A DNA stretch of 19,247 bases from Bacteroidota bacterium (GTDB lineage Bacteria > Bacteroidota > Bacteroidia > Flavobacteriales > Weeksellaceae). The translations under genes and the position numbers were made by a program. The notes beneath the pieces are model-generated. The model had not been told where the DNA came from and searched no databases. It saw nothing but the letters and a program-made list of their open reading frames with translations. Each line of letters opens with the position of its first letter. The first letter of the stretch is position 1. This document shows positions 1 to 7,576 of the stretch, one piece after another. The DNA lies in contig JAFAAJ010000010.1 in NCBI GenBank assembly GCA_023426625.1, positions 1 to 19,247 on the forward strand, written 5' to 3'.

Positions 1-1
1 G

Positions 2-856
2 AAAAATGCTGATAAAGCCAATATTCAGGATATTACAGGATTGAAAATCAAAGGACAGATGGGAATGGTTCCAGCAAGTGACCTTGTAAAAGTGGAAGAA
101 AAAGAACTGGATAAAACCATTTACAGAAAAGATCAGAAAAGGGTAGTATATGTTCTTGCTGATATGGCAGGAAAACTTGAAAGCCCGGCTTATGCCATTC
201 TCGGAATGGACGAAAAGCTTAAAAAAATACAGCTTCCAAACGGTTATTCTATGAACGAATTGTACATGAACCAGCCTGAAGATGAAAGCAATTATACCGT
301 AAAATGGGACGGAGAATGGCAAATCACTTTGGAAGTTTTCCGTGATCTGGGAACTGCATTCGCTGTTGTGATCATTATTATTTATATGCTGATTGTGGGT
401 TGGTTTCAAAACTTTAAAACACCAATCGTGATGATGGTTGCCATTCCGCTTTCCTTAATTGGAATTGTATTAGGACACTGGTTGTTAGGAGCATTTTTCA
501 CAGCTACCTCTTTTATCGGAATGATTGCTCTGGCAGGAGTAATGGTAAGGAACTCCGTCCTTCTGATCGACTTTATAGAAATCCGACTGAAAGAAGGAAT
601 TCCTATAAAACAGGCCATTATTGAAGCGGGAGCCGTAAGAACAACCCCGATTTTGCTGACAACTGGTGCAGTAGTTATCGGAGCGGTGATTATTCTTTTC
701 GATCCTATTTTCCAGGGACTGGCGATTTCACTGGTGTTTGGAGCGATTGTTTCAACCTTGCTTACACTGATTGTGGTGCCGCTGGTTTATTACGCCACGG
801 AAAAGAAGAAATGGGAAAAAAACTCAAATACTGAGGACACGTTTTTTGAAGCATAA
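2..856 (+). CDS. Efflux RND transporter permease, C-terminal part (5' end outside window)
   Basis: This is the last 284 residues of an inner-membrane RND pump, a proton-driven exporter working with a periplasmic adaptor and an outer-membrane channel. The frame is open from base 2, so the gene begins before the window; the TTG at 41 is an internal Leu codon. About 110 residues of soluble periplasmic domain are followed by the typical last membrane block: a hydrophobic helix near AVVIIIIYMLIVGW, the segment PIVMMVAIPLSLIGIVLG, then SFIGMIALAGVMVRNSVLLID, the TTPILLTTGAVV helix pair and a final helix ending VVPLVYY. The VRNSVLLIDF stretch is characteristic of RND permeases. The C-terminus is a short charged tail. 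Substrate class cannot be told because the DFG-type motif region lies outside the window. It heads a likely operon with the two small genes downstream. Confidence 0.9.
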   Translation, partial: KNADKANIQDITGLKIKGQMGMVPASDLVKVEEKELDKTIYRKDQKRVVYVLADMAGKLESPAYAILGMDEKLKKIQLPNGYSMNELYMNQPEDESNYTVKWDGEWQITLEVFRDLGTAFAVVIIIIYMLIVGWFQNFKTPIVMMVAIPLSLIGIVLGHWLLGAFFTATSFIGMIALAGVMVRNSVLLIDFIEIRLKEGIPIKQAIIEAGAVRTTPILLTTGAVVIGAVIILFDPIFQGLAISLVFGAIVSTLLTLIVVPLVYYATEKKKWEKNSNTEDTFFEA

Positions 857-863
857 GGTCAAA

Positions 864-898
864 TAAACCTCACAGGTTTTCAAAATCTATGAGGTTTA
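864..898 (+). other. Intergenic hairpin with a competing alternative pairing
   Basis: Just after the RND stop codon, TAAACCTCA (864-872) is complementary to TGAGGTTTA (890-898), a 9-bp stem with a 17-base loop. The same left arm, AAACCT (865-870), can instead pair with AGGTTT at 874-879 across a 3-base loop, and this small hairpin is followed by a short T/A run. No U-tract follows the larger stem, so it is not a convincing intrinsic terminator. An mRNA processing or stabilising element between the pump and its small partner genes is possible. Confidence 0.4.
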
Positions 899-926
899 AA
901 ATTCAAAGTTTAAAAACATACAACAA

Positions 927-1226
927 ATGAAATTACTATTAATCACTTCAATAGAAGAGTTTGAAACAGAGGTGAAAACCATTCTGAAACATTCCGGAGT
1001 GAAGGCCTTTTCTTACCAATCTGTAAAAGGATTCAAAAACAATGGAAGCGAACTTGAAAACTGGTTTCCCACAGACTATTTATCAGTAGATTCTTTACTG
1101 TTTACGGTATTTGTGGAAGATGCTTTTGTGGATGGAATATATAGAAGCGTTGAAAATTTTAATTCCCAACAGGAAACACTTTCGCACATTCATATCGCAA
1201 CGGTACAATTAGAAAAGTCAATTTAA
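927..1226 (+). CDS. PG0541-like transporter-associated protein
   Basis: A 99-residue soluble protein beginning MKLLLITSIEEFE. The length, the opening beta strand followed by a helix (EEFETEVKTILKHSGVKAFSYQ), the central LLFTVFVEDAFVDGIYRSVENFN and the final HIHIATVQLEK strand suggest a small ferredoxin-like, PII-like alpha/beta fold. I recognise it as resembling the PG0541 family, which in Bacteroidota is encoded directly after RND efflux genes; this rests on memory of the family and its neighbourhood, not on a search. Its position 70 bases after an RND permease fits. The role is unknown; PII-like folds often sense small ligands, so modulation of the pump is an inference only. No signal peptide or membrane segment is present, so it should act on the cytoplasmic side. 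Confidence 0.7.
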   Translation: MKLLLITSIEEFETEVKTILKHSGVKAFSYQSVKGFKNNGSELENWFPTDYLSVDSLLFTVFVEDAFVDGIYRSVENFNSQQETLSHIHIATVQLEKSI

Positions 1227-1238
1227 AAAAGAAAATAT

Positions 1239-1436
1239 ATGCATACAAGAATCGCACACGCAATAGCAGGAATTTTAATTTTGTCCAGCCTCTTTTTAGG
1301 AATTAAAGTCAATGAAAACTGGTTTTGGCTTACAGGCTTTGTAGGGCTCAATCTTTTACAAAATGCTTTTACTAATTGGTGTCTAATGTATGTAATCCTT
1401 CATAAATTGGGGATTAAGGACTATGGAAAACTATAA
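1239..1436 (+). CDS. Small two-helix membrane protein, DUF2892/YgaP-TM type
   Basis: A 65-residue protein with two hydrophobic helices: roughly residues 8-24 (HAIAGILILSSLFLGIK) and 29-55 (FWLTGFVGLNLLQNAFTNWCLMYVILHKLG). The pattern of an N-terminal R-x-x-HAIAGI, a central FxGxNLLQ-x-x-FT-x-WC and a C-terminal basic stretch matches DUF2892 proteins, which resemble the membrane part of YgaP and are often found with rhodanese or RND genes. It starts 12 bases after the preceding stop codon, so it is almost certainly co-transcribed with it. The single Cys in FTNWC is typical of the family. No rhodanese domain is attached. The cellular role is not established; link to the upstream pump is inferred from position. 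Confidence 0.75.
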   Translation: MHTRIAHAIAGILILSSLFLGIKVNENWFWLTGFVGLNLLQNAFTNWCLMYVILHKLGIKDYGKL

Positions 1437-1511
1437 TTAAATATATCGTAAGCAAATATAAACTGAATTTCTCTTTCTATTATTTAAAATCATTCTTAAC
1501 GAAATATTTTA

Positions 1512-1519
1512 TAATTTTG
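1512..1519 (+). promoter_or_regulatory. TAnnTTTG-like -7 element before the metal-efflux cluster
   Basis: TAATTTTG at 1512-1519 fits the Bacteroidota -7 consensus TAnnTTTG. I see no TTG 19-21 bases upstream, so the match is partial. The implied transcription start (about 1526) would coincide with the GTG start codon of the next gene, meaning a leaderless mRNA or an incidental match. Confidence 0.3.
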
Positions 1520-1524
1520 ATGGA

Positions 1525-1911
1525 GTGAAAAGGCTGATTTCCATATTATTGATATCATTATATTTGGTTTCTACAACCGAACTGTATCAGCTTTTAAAAA
1601 TGCCGCTTCTTATTGAGCATTATATTCAGCATAAAAACCTGAATCCCGAAATGTCGTTTCTGTCATTTCTGAAAATTCATTATGATCATCCGGTGAAAGA
1701 CAGTGACCACGATCAGGACCAGAAGTTACCTTTTGTTTCACATGCAAACCTGTTATCTGTGGTTTTCACTATTACTCCTTCCTTAGATTTTCATTGTACA
1801 GAGAAGGTATTTACTCCTATTGAAGCAGATAAGACCTTTTACAAAAGTGCGCTTTACAATAAGGAAATTCTCAATTCTATCTGGCAGCCGCCAAGATTTC
1901 ATCAATCTTAA
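1525..1911 (+). CDS. Small exported His/Asp-rich protein preceding CzcA
   Basis: A 128-residue protein with a GTG start. The N-terminus (VKRLISILLISLYLVSTTE) is basic then hydrophobic, so it is exported or membrane-anchored with the rest in the periplasm. The central stretch HYDHPVKDSDHDQDQKLPF (about residues 52-70) is packed with His and Asp, which suggests weak metal binding. The C-terminus ends IWQPPRFHQS; I remember similar IWQPP endings in short proteins preceding heavy-metal RND genes in Bacteroidota, without a functional name. It lies 131 bases before the CzcA-type pump. A metal-sequestering or metal-delivering periplasmic role is inference from composition and position. ATG at 1520 is out of frame and stops after two codons, so GTG is the best start; an internal ATG at about residue 26 would remove the signal. 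Confidence 0.7.
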   Translation: MKRLISILLISLYLVSTTELYQLLKMPLLIEHYIQHKNLNPEMSFLSFLKIHYDHPVKDSDHDQDQKLPFVSHANLLSVVFTITPSLDFHCTEKVFTPIEADKTFYKSALYNKEILNSIWQPPRFHQS

Positions 1912-1963
1912 TATGTTTTCTCAGTCATTTTTTGGCTGAAAGGTATTCTGTTTACTGAAGTAT

Positions 1964-1984
1964 CTGCATTTGATGTAGATGCAG
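1964..1984 (+). other. Small hairpin in the czcA leader
   Basis: CTGCAT (1964-1969) and ATGCAG (1979-1984) form a 6-bp perfect stem with a 9-base loop, 58 bases before the czcA start. No U-tract follows. It could be an RNA element or half-sites for a DNA-binding dimer; nothing else supports either reading. Confidence 0.25.
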
Positions 1985-2042
1985 GCTATGTATCAGCGTG
2001 CCGGAATTTTATCACAATCATTAAGATTAATCAATTATTTAT

Positions 2043-5000
2043 ATGCTTACAAAAATCATTGAGTTTTCTGTAAAGAATAAACTCATCATTGCATTGTTGG
2101 TATTGGGACTTATTGGAGTGGGTTCCTATCAGGTCACCAAACTGCCGATAGATGCAGTGCCGGATATTACCAATAATCAGGTACAGATTATTACTACTGC
2201 GCCATCTTTTGGTGCAACTGATATAGAACGTCTCATTACCTTTCCCATAGAACAGGCTAACAATAATATTTCAGGACTAAGAGAAATCAGGAGTTTTTCA
2301 AGATTTGGGCTGTCTTTGGTTACCATTGTTTTTGAAGATGATGTGGACATCTATTGGGCAAGGCAGCAGGTTGCCGAAAGGTTACAGCAGATACAGGCCG
2401 TAATTCCACAAGGTATAGGAAATCCGCAGCTTGGGCCTATTTCCACAGGACTTGGCGAAATTTTCCAATATGTGGTAAGACCTGAAAAAGGTTATGAAAA
2501 AAAATACAATATCACAGAACTCCGTACCATTCAGGATTGGATCGTAAGAAGACAGCTTTTAGGAGTAAAAGGAGTAGCTGAGGTAAGCAGTTTTGGAGGA
2601 AAACTAAAGCAATATGAAATTGCAGTAAATCCGGACAGGCTTAATGCCTATGGAGTAACAATCAATGACGTATTCGATGCTTTACAAGCCAACAATCAGA
2701 ATACCGGAGGAGCCTATATTGAAAAAGGTCCCATTGTTTTATATATCAGGAGTGAAGGATTAGTAGGAAGTATTGAAGAAATCAACAATATTTCTATTGC
2801 AACAAAAACGAGCGAAGTCCCGCTGTTTATACGGGATATTGCAGAAGTGAAAATGGGCTATGCAACCCGTTATGGAGCCATGACCTTCAACGACGAGGGA
2901 GAAGTGTCAGGAGCGGTAGTTATGATGCTTAAAGGTGAGAACAGTAATCAGGTCATAAAAAATGTAAAAGAAAAAATTGCCCAGATTCAGAAAACACTTC
3001 CTAAAGGAGTTGTCATAGAACCCTTTCTGGATCGTACTAAAATGGTAAATAATGCTATTGGAACGGTAGAAAAGAATCTTACTGAAGGAGCCCTGATCGT
3101 AGTCTTTGTATTGGTCCTGTTTTTAGGAAATGTCCGCGCCGGGCTTCTGGTGGCTTCGGTAATTCCACTGGCTATGCTGTTTGCGATCTGCATGATGAAC
3201 CTTTTTGGAGTCAGCGGGAACCTTATGAGCCTTGGGGCTTTGGATTTCGGGCTTATTATTGATGGGGCAGTTATTATTGTGGAATCTGTTCTGCATCAGT
3301 TCACATATAATCCAAAATTCAAAAGAGTGTTTTCTGTAGGTAAATCAGAAATGGATGCTGTAGTTATTGATTCTGCTGGAAAGATGATGAACAGTGCTGT
3401 TTTTGGGCAGATTATCATTCTGATTGTTTATCTGCCAATTCTTACCCTGCAGGGAATTGAAGGGAAAATGTTCAAACCCATGGCACAGACCGTAGCTTTT
3501 GCACTGCTTGGAGCATTTTTACTTTCACTGACCTATATTCCGATGATGAGTGCGGTATTGCTGAGAAAAAGAAGTAATAAACCTAATTTATCAGACAGAA
3601 TGATGAAAAAGATAGAGAAGATCTATCTTGCAGTTTTGCTCAAACTTCTCAGGGTACCCAAAATAATTTTTGGGGTAGTGGCAGTCTTATTTATAACAGC
3701 CGTTTTCACTTTATCCAAAATGGGAGGCGAATTTATTCCTTCCCTTGAAGAAGGAGATTTTGCCGTAGATACAAGAGTGCTTCCGGGAAGTAATTTGACC
3801 ACAACAATTGAGAGTACCCAAACAGCAGCACATATTCTCAAATCACGATTTCCCGAGGTGCAGAAGGTCGTTACAAAGATCGGGAGCGGGGAAGTACCTA
3901 CAGACCCAATGCCGATGGATGCTTCTGATATGATGGTTATCCTGAAAGATAAAAAAGAATGGACCTCTGCCTCTACTTTTCCCGAGTTAGCGGATAAAAT
4001 GGGAAAACAGCTTCAGGAAGTACCCGGAATTACAGCCAGCTTTCAATATCCTGTGCAGATGCGCTTTAATGAATTGATGACCGGAGCAAGACAGGATGTA
4101 GTAGTGAAAATTTTTGGTGATGATCTGGATGTTCTTGCCCAGAATGCTCGAAAACTTGGTAAAATTATAGAAACAGTTGAAGGAACACAGAATCTTTACA
4201 TCGAACCTATTTCCGGGATGCCTCAGGTAATTATAGAATATAACCGCCCTTTAATTGCCCAGTACCACCTATCTGTTGCAGATATTAACAGAATTGTCAA
4301 TACGGCATTTGCCGGACAAAGTACAGGACTGGTGTTTGAAGGTGAAAAACGCTTCGATATGGTAGTACGTCTGGATAACAAAGACCGGAAAAATGTTACC
4401 GATATTAAGAATCTTTTGGTTCCCACACCTTTTGGAAATCAGATTCCGCTATCCCAACTTGCCAAAGTAGAGGTAAAAAATGGCCCCAACCAGATTCAGA
4501 GAGAAAATGCTCAAAGAAGAATTGTTGTAGGTTTTAATATAAAGGACAGGGATGTACAAAGCATTGTTGAAGAGCTGCAGGGAAAAGTAGATCAGAAAAT
4601 GAAGCTCCCTACGGGTTACTATATGACCTATGGAGGATCTTTTGAGAACCTCAATAATGCCAAGCAGCGCCTCATGATTGCGGTTCCTATTGCACTTGCC
4701 CTTATTTTTATATTGCTGTTTTTTGCATTTAAATCTGTAAAGGAAAGCTTACTTATTTATACTGCAATTCCTCTTTCCATCATCGGAGGAGTATTTTTTC
4801 TGGCTCTGAGGGGCATGCCTTTCAGTATCAGTGCCGGAGTAGGATTTATTGCGCTTTTTGGAGTAGCTGTGCTGAACGGAATTGTTTTAATATCTGAGTT
4901 TAACCGTCTTTACAAAAGCGGAATGAGAAATATTGTAAAAATTGTTATTGACGGAGGAGAATCACGTCTCCGCCCGGTCCTTATGACTGCCTTTGTCGCC

Positions 5001-6386
5001 TCGCTGGGCTTCATCCCGATGGCATTGAGTAACGGGGCCGGAGCCGAAGTACAGCGGCCACTGGCTACAGTTGTTATCGGAGGATTAATAGTGGCAACTT
5101 TCCTTACTCTGTTTGTTTTACCATTGCTTTATGTAAATATTGAAAAAGGAATCAAATTGAAAAAAATGAAAAACAAAAATATAGCTTCCGTATTGGTATT
5201 TTTTTTCTGTTTTATTGGGCTTGAAGTAAAATCCCAAACTCCTGTTACTTTGGAGGAAGCTGTTGATGTTGCTTTGAAAAATAACCGGGCTATTAAAAAT
5301 GAAAAATTAAAATCTGAGTATTCAAAGGCACTTATCAGATCAGCATCAGATATTCCTCAGACAGGAGTTACGATGGATTATGGGCAAATCAACAGTGCCC
5401 TGACAGATATGAAATTCGGTATTTCTCAGAATATAGCATTTCCTACTGTATATATAAAACAGAAGAATCTTTATACAGAAGAATGGAAAAAGTCTCTGCT
5501 GAATGTTTCCCTTAAAGAATATGAGCTAAAGAAAGCCGTAAGCCTTACTTTTTATAATATTCTCTACTGGAAAGAAAAAGAAAAGCTTCTGCAGGAAACA
5601 TTAAAGCTGTATACCGACTTTCTGGATAAAGCAAGCATTCGTCTGAAAGCAGGAGAAAGTAATATTTTGGAAAAAACAACTGCTTCCAATCAGAAATCTG
5701 CTATTGAAATACAGCTGAAGCAGCTGAATCAGGAGCTTTCAGTTTTGAAATATCAGCTGCAATGGCTTTTGAATACTGAAACCGATTTTATTCCTGAAGA
5801 TAAGAAGTTATTTAGCGGAGGACTTAAAGAAGAGTTGAGTTCATATCTTGTGATTCAGGTATTGCAGCAGCAGAAAAAAGTTTCCGAACATCAGACAGCT
5901 CTTGAAAAAGCTAAGCTGCTTCCGGGATTGCAGCTCGCTTACAATCTTAACAGTTTTAAAGGAACGGGGGCTGATGACAAAGTGTACGGCTCTGCACCAC
6001 AATTTCATTCCGTACAGCTGGGTGTTTCGGTTCCTGTTTTTTCAGGCGGACAGAAAGCCAGAATTCGGGCTGCTAAAATTGCAGAATCTGTTGCGGAGAA
6101 CGATATTGCTAATATGGAATTCAGGCTGAAGAATCAGCGCAAAAAAGCATCGGAAATATATCGGACCAATCTGGACATTGTTTTACAATATGAAAGCTCC
6201 GAGCTGAAAAACGTAGCGATCATTACAGAAACGGCAAAAAAACAGTTTCTGGCTGGTGAAATTAACTATCTGGAGTTTGTTATATTGGTTAATCAGGCAA
6301 TTACGGTAAAGAATAATTATGCTGATGCCGTATGGAAATTGAACCAAAGTGCTATAGAACTAGAATACCTTACTTTAAATCCTTAA
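2043..6386 (+). CDS. czcA: CzcA-type heavy-metal RND pump fused to a TolC-family outer-membrane factor
   Basis: A 1447-residue fusion. Residues 1 to about 1035 form a full HME-RND pump (proton/metal antiporter of the inner membrane), starting MLTKIIEFSVKNKLIIALLV and containing PIDAVPDITNNQVQI. In transmembrane helix 4, D401-F402-G403, D407 and E414 reproduce the DFG-x3-DG-x5-E signature of CzcA/CnrA-type pumps for divalent Zn/Co/Ni/Cd rather than the CusA type for Cu/Ag; the three acidic residues correspond to the essential ones of Cupriavidus CzcA. The last RND helix ends near FVLPLLYVNIEKG. At residue 1042 an in-frame ATG (5166) begins a signal-peptide-like stretch, MKNKNIASVLVFFFCFIG with a VKS-Q cleavage-like site at 1064/1065, then TLEEAVDVALKNN and about 380 residues of TolC-type coiled-coil repeats (outer-membrane channel). 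The adaptor gene starts 2 bases after the stop. Such fusions recur in Bacteroidota. Several internal frames are shadows. Confidence 0.93.
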   Translation: MLTKIIEFSVKNKLIIALLVLGLIGVGSYQVTKLPIDAVPDITNNQVQIITTAPSFGATDIERLITFPIEQANNNISGLREIRSFSRFGLSLVTIVFEDDVDIYWARQQVAERLQQIQAVIPQGIGNPQLGPISTGLGEIFQYVVRPEKGYEKKYNITELRTIQDWIVRRQLLGVKGVAEVSSFGGKLKQYEIAVNPDRLNAYGVTINDVFDALQANNQNTGGAYIEKGPIVLYIRSEGLVGSIEEINNISIATKTSEVPLFIRDIAEVKMGYATRYGAMTFNDEGEVSGAVVMMLKGENSNQVIKNVKEKIAQIQKTLPKGVVIEPFLDRTKMVNNAIGTVEKNLTEGALIVVFVLVLFLGNVRAGLLVASVIPLAMLFAICMMNLFGVSGNLMSLGALDFGLIIDGAVIIVESVLHQFTYNPKFKRVFSVGKSEMDAVVIDSAGKMMNSAVFGQIIILIVYLPILTLQGIEGKMFKPMAQTVAFALLGAFLLSLTYIPMMSAVLLRKRSNKPNLSDRMMKKIEKIYLAVLLKLLRVPKIIFGVVAVLFITAVFTLSKMGGEFIPSLEEGDFAVDTRVLPGSNLTTTIESTQTAAHILKSRFPEVQKVVTKIGSGEVPTDPMPMDASDMMVILKDKKEWTSASTFPELADKMGKQLQEVPGITASFQYPVQMRFNELMTGARQDVVVKIFGDDLDVLAQNARKLGKIIETVEGTQNLYIEPISGMPQVIIEYNRPLIAQYHLSVADINRIVNTAFAGQSTGLVFEGEKRFDMVVRLDNKDRKNVTDIKNLLVPTPFGNQIPLSQLAKVEVKNGPNQIQRENAQRRIVVGFNIKDRDVQSIVEELQGKVDQKMKLPTGYYMTYGGSFENLNNAKQRLMIAVPIALALIFILLFFAFKSVKESLLIYTAIPLSIIGGVFFLALRGMPFSISAGVGFIALFGVAVLNGIVLISEFNRLYKSGMRNIVKIVIDGGESRLRPVLMTAFVASLGFIPMALSNGAGAEVQRPLATVVIGGLIVATFLTLFVLPLLYVNIEKGIKLKKMKNKNIASVLVFFFCFIGLEVKSQTPVTLEEAVDVALKNNRAIKNEKLKSEYSKALIRSASDIPQTGVTMDYGQINSALTDMKFGISQNIAFPTVYIKQKNLYTEEWKKSLLNVSLKEYELKKAVSLTFYNILYWKEKEKLLQETLKLYTDFLDKASIRLKAGESNILEKTTASNQKSAIEIQLKQLNQELSVLKYQLQWLLNTETDFIPEDKKLFSGGLKEELSSYLVIQVLQQQKKVSEHQTALEKAKLLPGLQLAYNLNSFKGTGADDKVYGSAPQFHSVQLGVSVPVFSGGQKARIRAAKIAESVAENDIANMEFRLKNQRKKASEIYRTNLDIVLQYESSELKNVAIITETAKKQFLAGEINYLEFVILVNQAITVKNNYADAVWKLNQSAIELEYLTLNP

Positions 6387-6388
6387 CA

Positions 6389-7534
6389 ATGAAACTTAAA
6401 CGAAAAAACATATTATATTCTTTATTCATGGGATTACTTTTATTATACCAATGTAAAAACCATGAAAAAACAGAATCGGTACCCACGATTTCAAAAGATG
6501 AAAATATAGTGATTCTTACCGATGCTCAATTACGAAATGCTCAGATAGAAACACAAACACTTTCTTTGCAGAATATTTCTTCGCTTTTAAAGCTTAATGG
6601 AATGATTGATGTTCCCCCGCAAAACCTGGTTTCGGTAAGTATTCCACTGGGCGGATATCTCAAATCCAGCAGTCTGTTGCCGGGAAAGCCGGTTTCAAAA
6701 GGGCAGGTGATTGCCGTTATTGAAAACCCGCAGTTTATTCAGCTTCAGCAGGATTATTTAATGGCAAGTTCCAAAATGCATTTTGCCGAACTGGACTATA
6801 ACCGTCAGAAGACCCTTAATCAAAGCCAGGCTACCAGTGATAAAGTCATGCAGCAGGCCCAGTCAGAAATGAACAGCCAGAAAATTCTGATGAACTCTCT
6901 GGCCCAACAGCTCCGCCTTATCAATATTAACCCAGCATCGCTGAATTCCGGGAATATTAAAAAAAACGTTCCGGTTTACAGCAGCATCAATGGGTTTGTG
7001 AGTAAGGTAAATGTGAATATCGGTAGATATGTGAATCCTTCCGATGTCCTTTTTGAACTCATTAATCCAGATGATATTCATCTTAATCTTAAGGTATATG
7101 AAAAAGATCTGGCGAATCTGAAGAAAGGGCAGAGGTTTGCCGCTTACACCAATACCGAACCGGATAAAAAATACTACGGAGAAATCCTGCTGATCAGCAA
7201 AGATGTAAGCCCTGGCGGATGGGCTGAAGTACATTGTCATTTTGAAAAATATGACCAGAGCCTTGTGCCGGGAATGTATATGAATGCAGAGATCGAAACC
7301 AGCACTTCTTTTTCCAATGCTGTTCCTGAAGAGAGTATTGTCAATTTTGAAGGAAAAGACTTTGTCTTCGTAGAAGAAAAGAAACAGACCTACCGATTGA
7401 CACCTGTAACATTAGGTGAAACAGAAAACGGATTTATACAGATCATGAATGCTGATGATTTTAAAAATAAAAAAATAGTCATCAGGAATGCATATACGCT
7501 TCTTATGAAACTTAAGAACACTGCAGATGAATAA
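6389..7534 (+). CDS. czcB: Periplasmic adaptor lipoprotein of the metal efflux pump (CzcB-like MFP)
   Basis: A 381-residue membrane-fusion protein that would bridge the RND pump and the TolC channel. The start ATG at 6389 is chosen because it is 2 bases after the pump stop codon and gives a clean lipoprotein signal, MKLKRKNILYSLFMGLLLLYQ-C, with Cys22 as the lipidation site; a further upstream in-frame start at 6332 would overlap the pump and bury the signal. After a linker the order is: first half of the lipoyl/barrel-sandwich (IPLGGYLKSSSLLPGKPVSKGQVIAVIENP), an alpha-helical hairpin (about residues 115-175), the second lipoyl half (VPVYSSINGFVSKVNVNIGRYVNPSDVLFELIN), a beta-barrel (LNLKVYEKDLANLKKGQ onward) and a membrane-proximal domain with VPGMYMNAEIE. 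No His-rich metal-binding N-terminus as in Cupriavidus CzcB is seen. Gene order (pump-channel first, adaptor second) is the reverse of czcCBA. Confidence 0.9.
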   Translation: MKLKRKNILYSLFMGLLLLYQCKNHEKTESVPTISKDENIVILTDAQLRNAQIETQTLSLQNISSLLKLNGMIDVPPQNLVSVSIPLGGYLKSSSLLPGKPVSKGQVIAVIENPQFIQLQQDYLMASSKMHFAELDYNRQKTLNQSQATSDKVMQQAQSEMNSQKILMNSLAQQLRLININPASLNSGNIKKNVPVYSSINGFVSKVNVNIGRYVNPSDVLFELINPDDIHLNLKVYEKDLANLKKGQRFAAYTNTEPDKKYYGEILLISKDVSPGGWAEVHCHFEKYDQSLVPGMYMNAEIETSTSFSNAVPEESIVNFEGKDFVFVEEKKQTYRLTPVTLGETENGFIQIMNADDFKNKKIVIRNAYTLLMKLKNTADE

Positions 7535-7576
7535 AAATTATAGGAAAATAAAAGAACTTATAAATAAATACAAATT

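Noticed and set aside
41..856. TTG at 41 as the true start of the first gene
   Set aside because: The frame is open to the window edge and the sequence before it continues RND-like; a 271-residue protein would lack most of the pump.
2043..6386. Two separate genes (pump and TolC) joined by a sequencing error
   Set aside because: The junction at 5130-5170 has no long homopolymer needing correction, and both parts are in the same frame without a stop; fusions of this type also occur in other Bacteroidota as far as I recall.
6332..6388. Upstream start at 6332 for the adaptor gene
   Set aside because: It would overlap the pump gene by 55 bases and place 19 residues before the lipoprotein signal, preventing export.
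6863..7240. 125-codon minus-strand open frame opposite the adaptor gene
   Set aside because: It lies wholly inside the well-supported czcB-like coding sequence, has no recognisable domain, and its composition is that of an antisense shadow.
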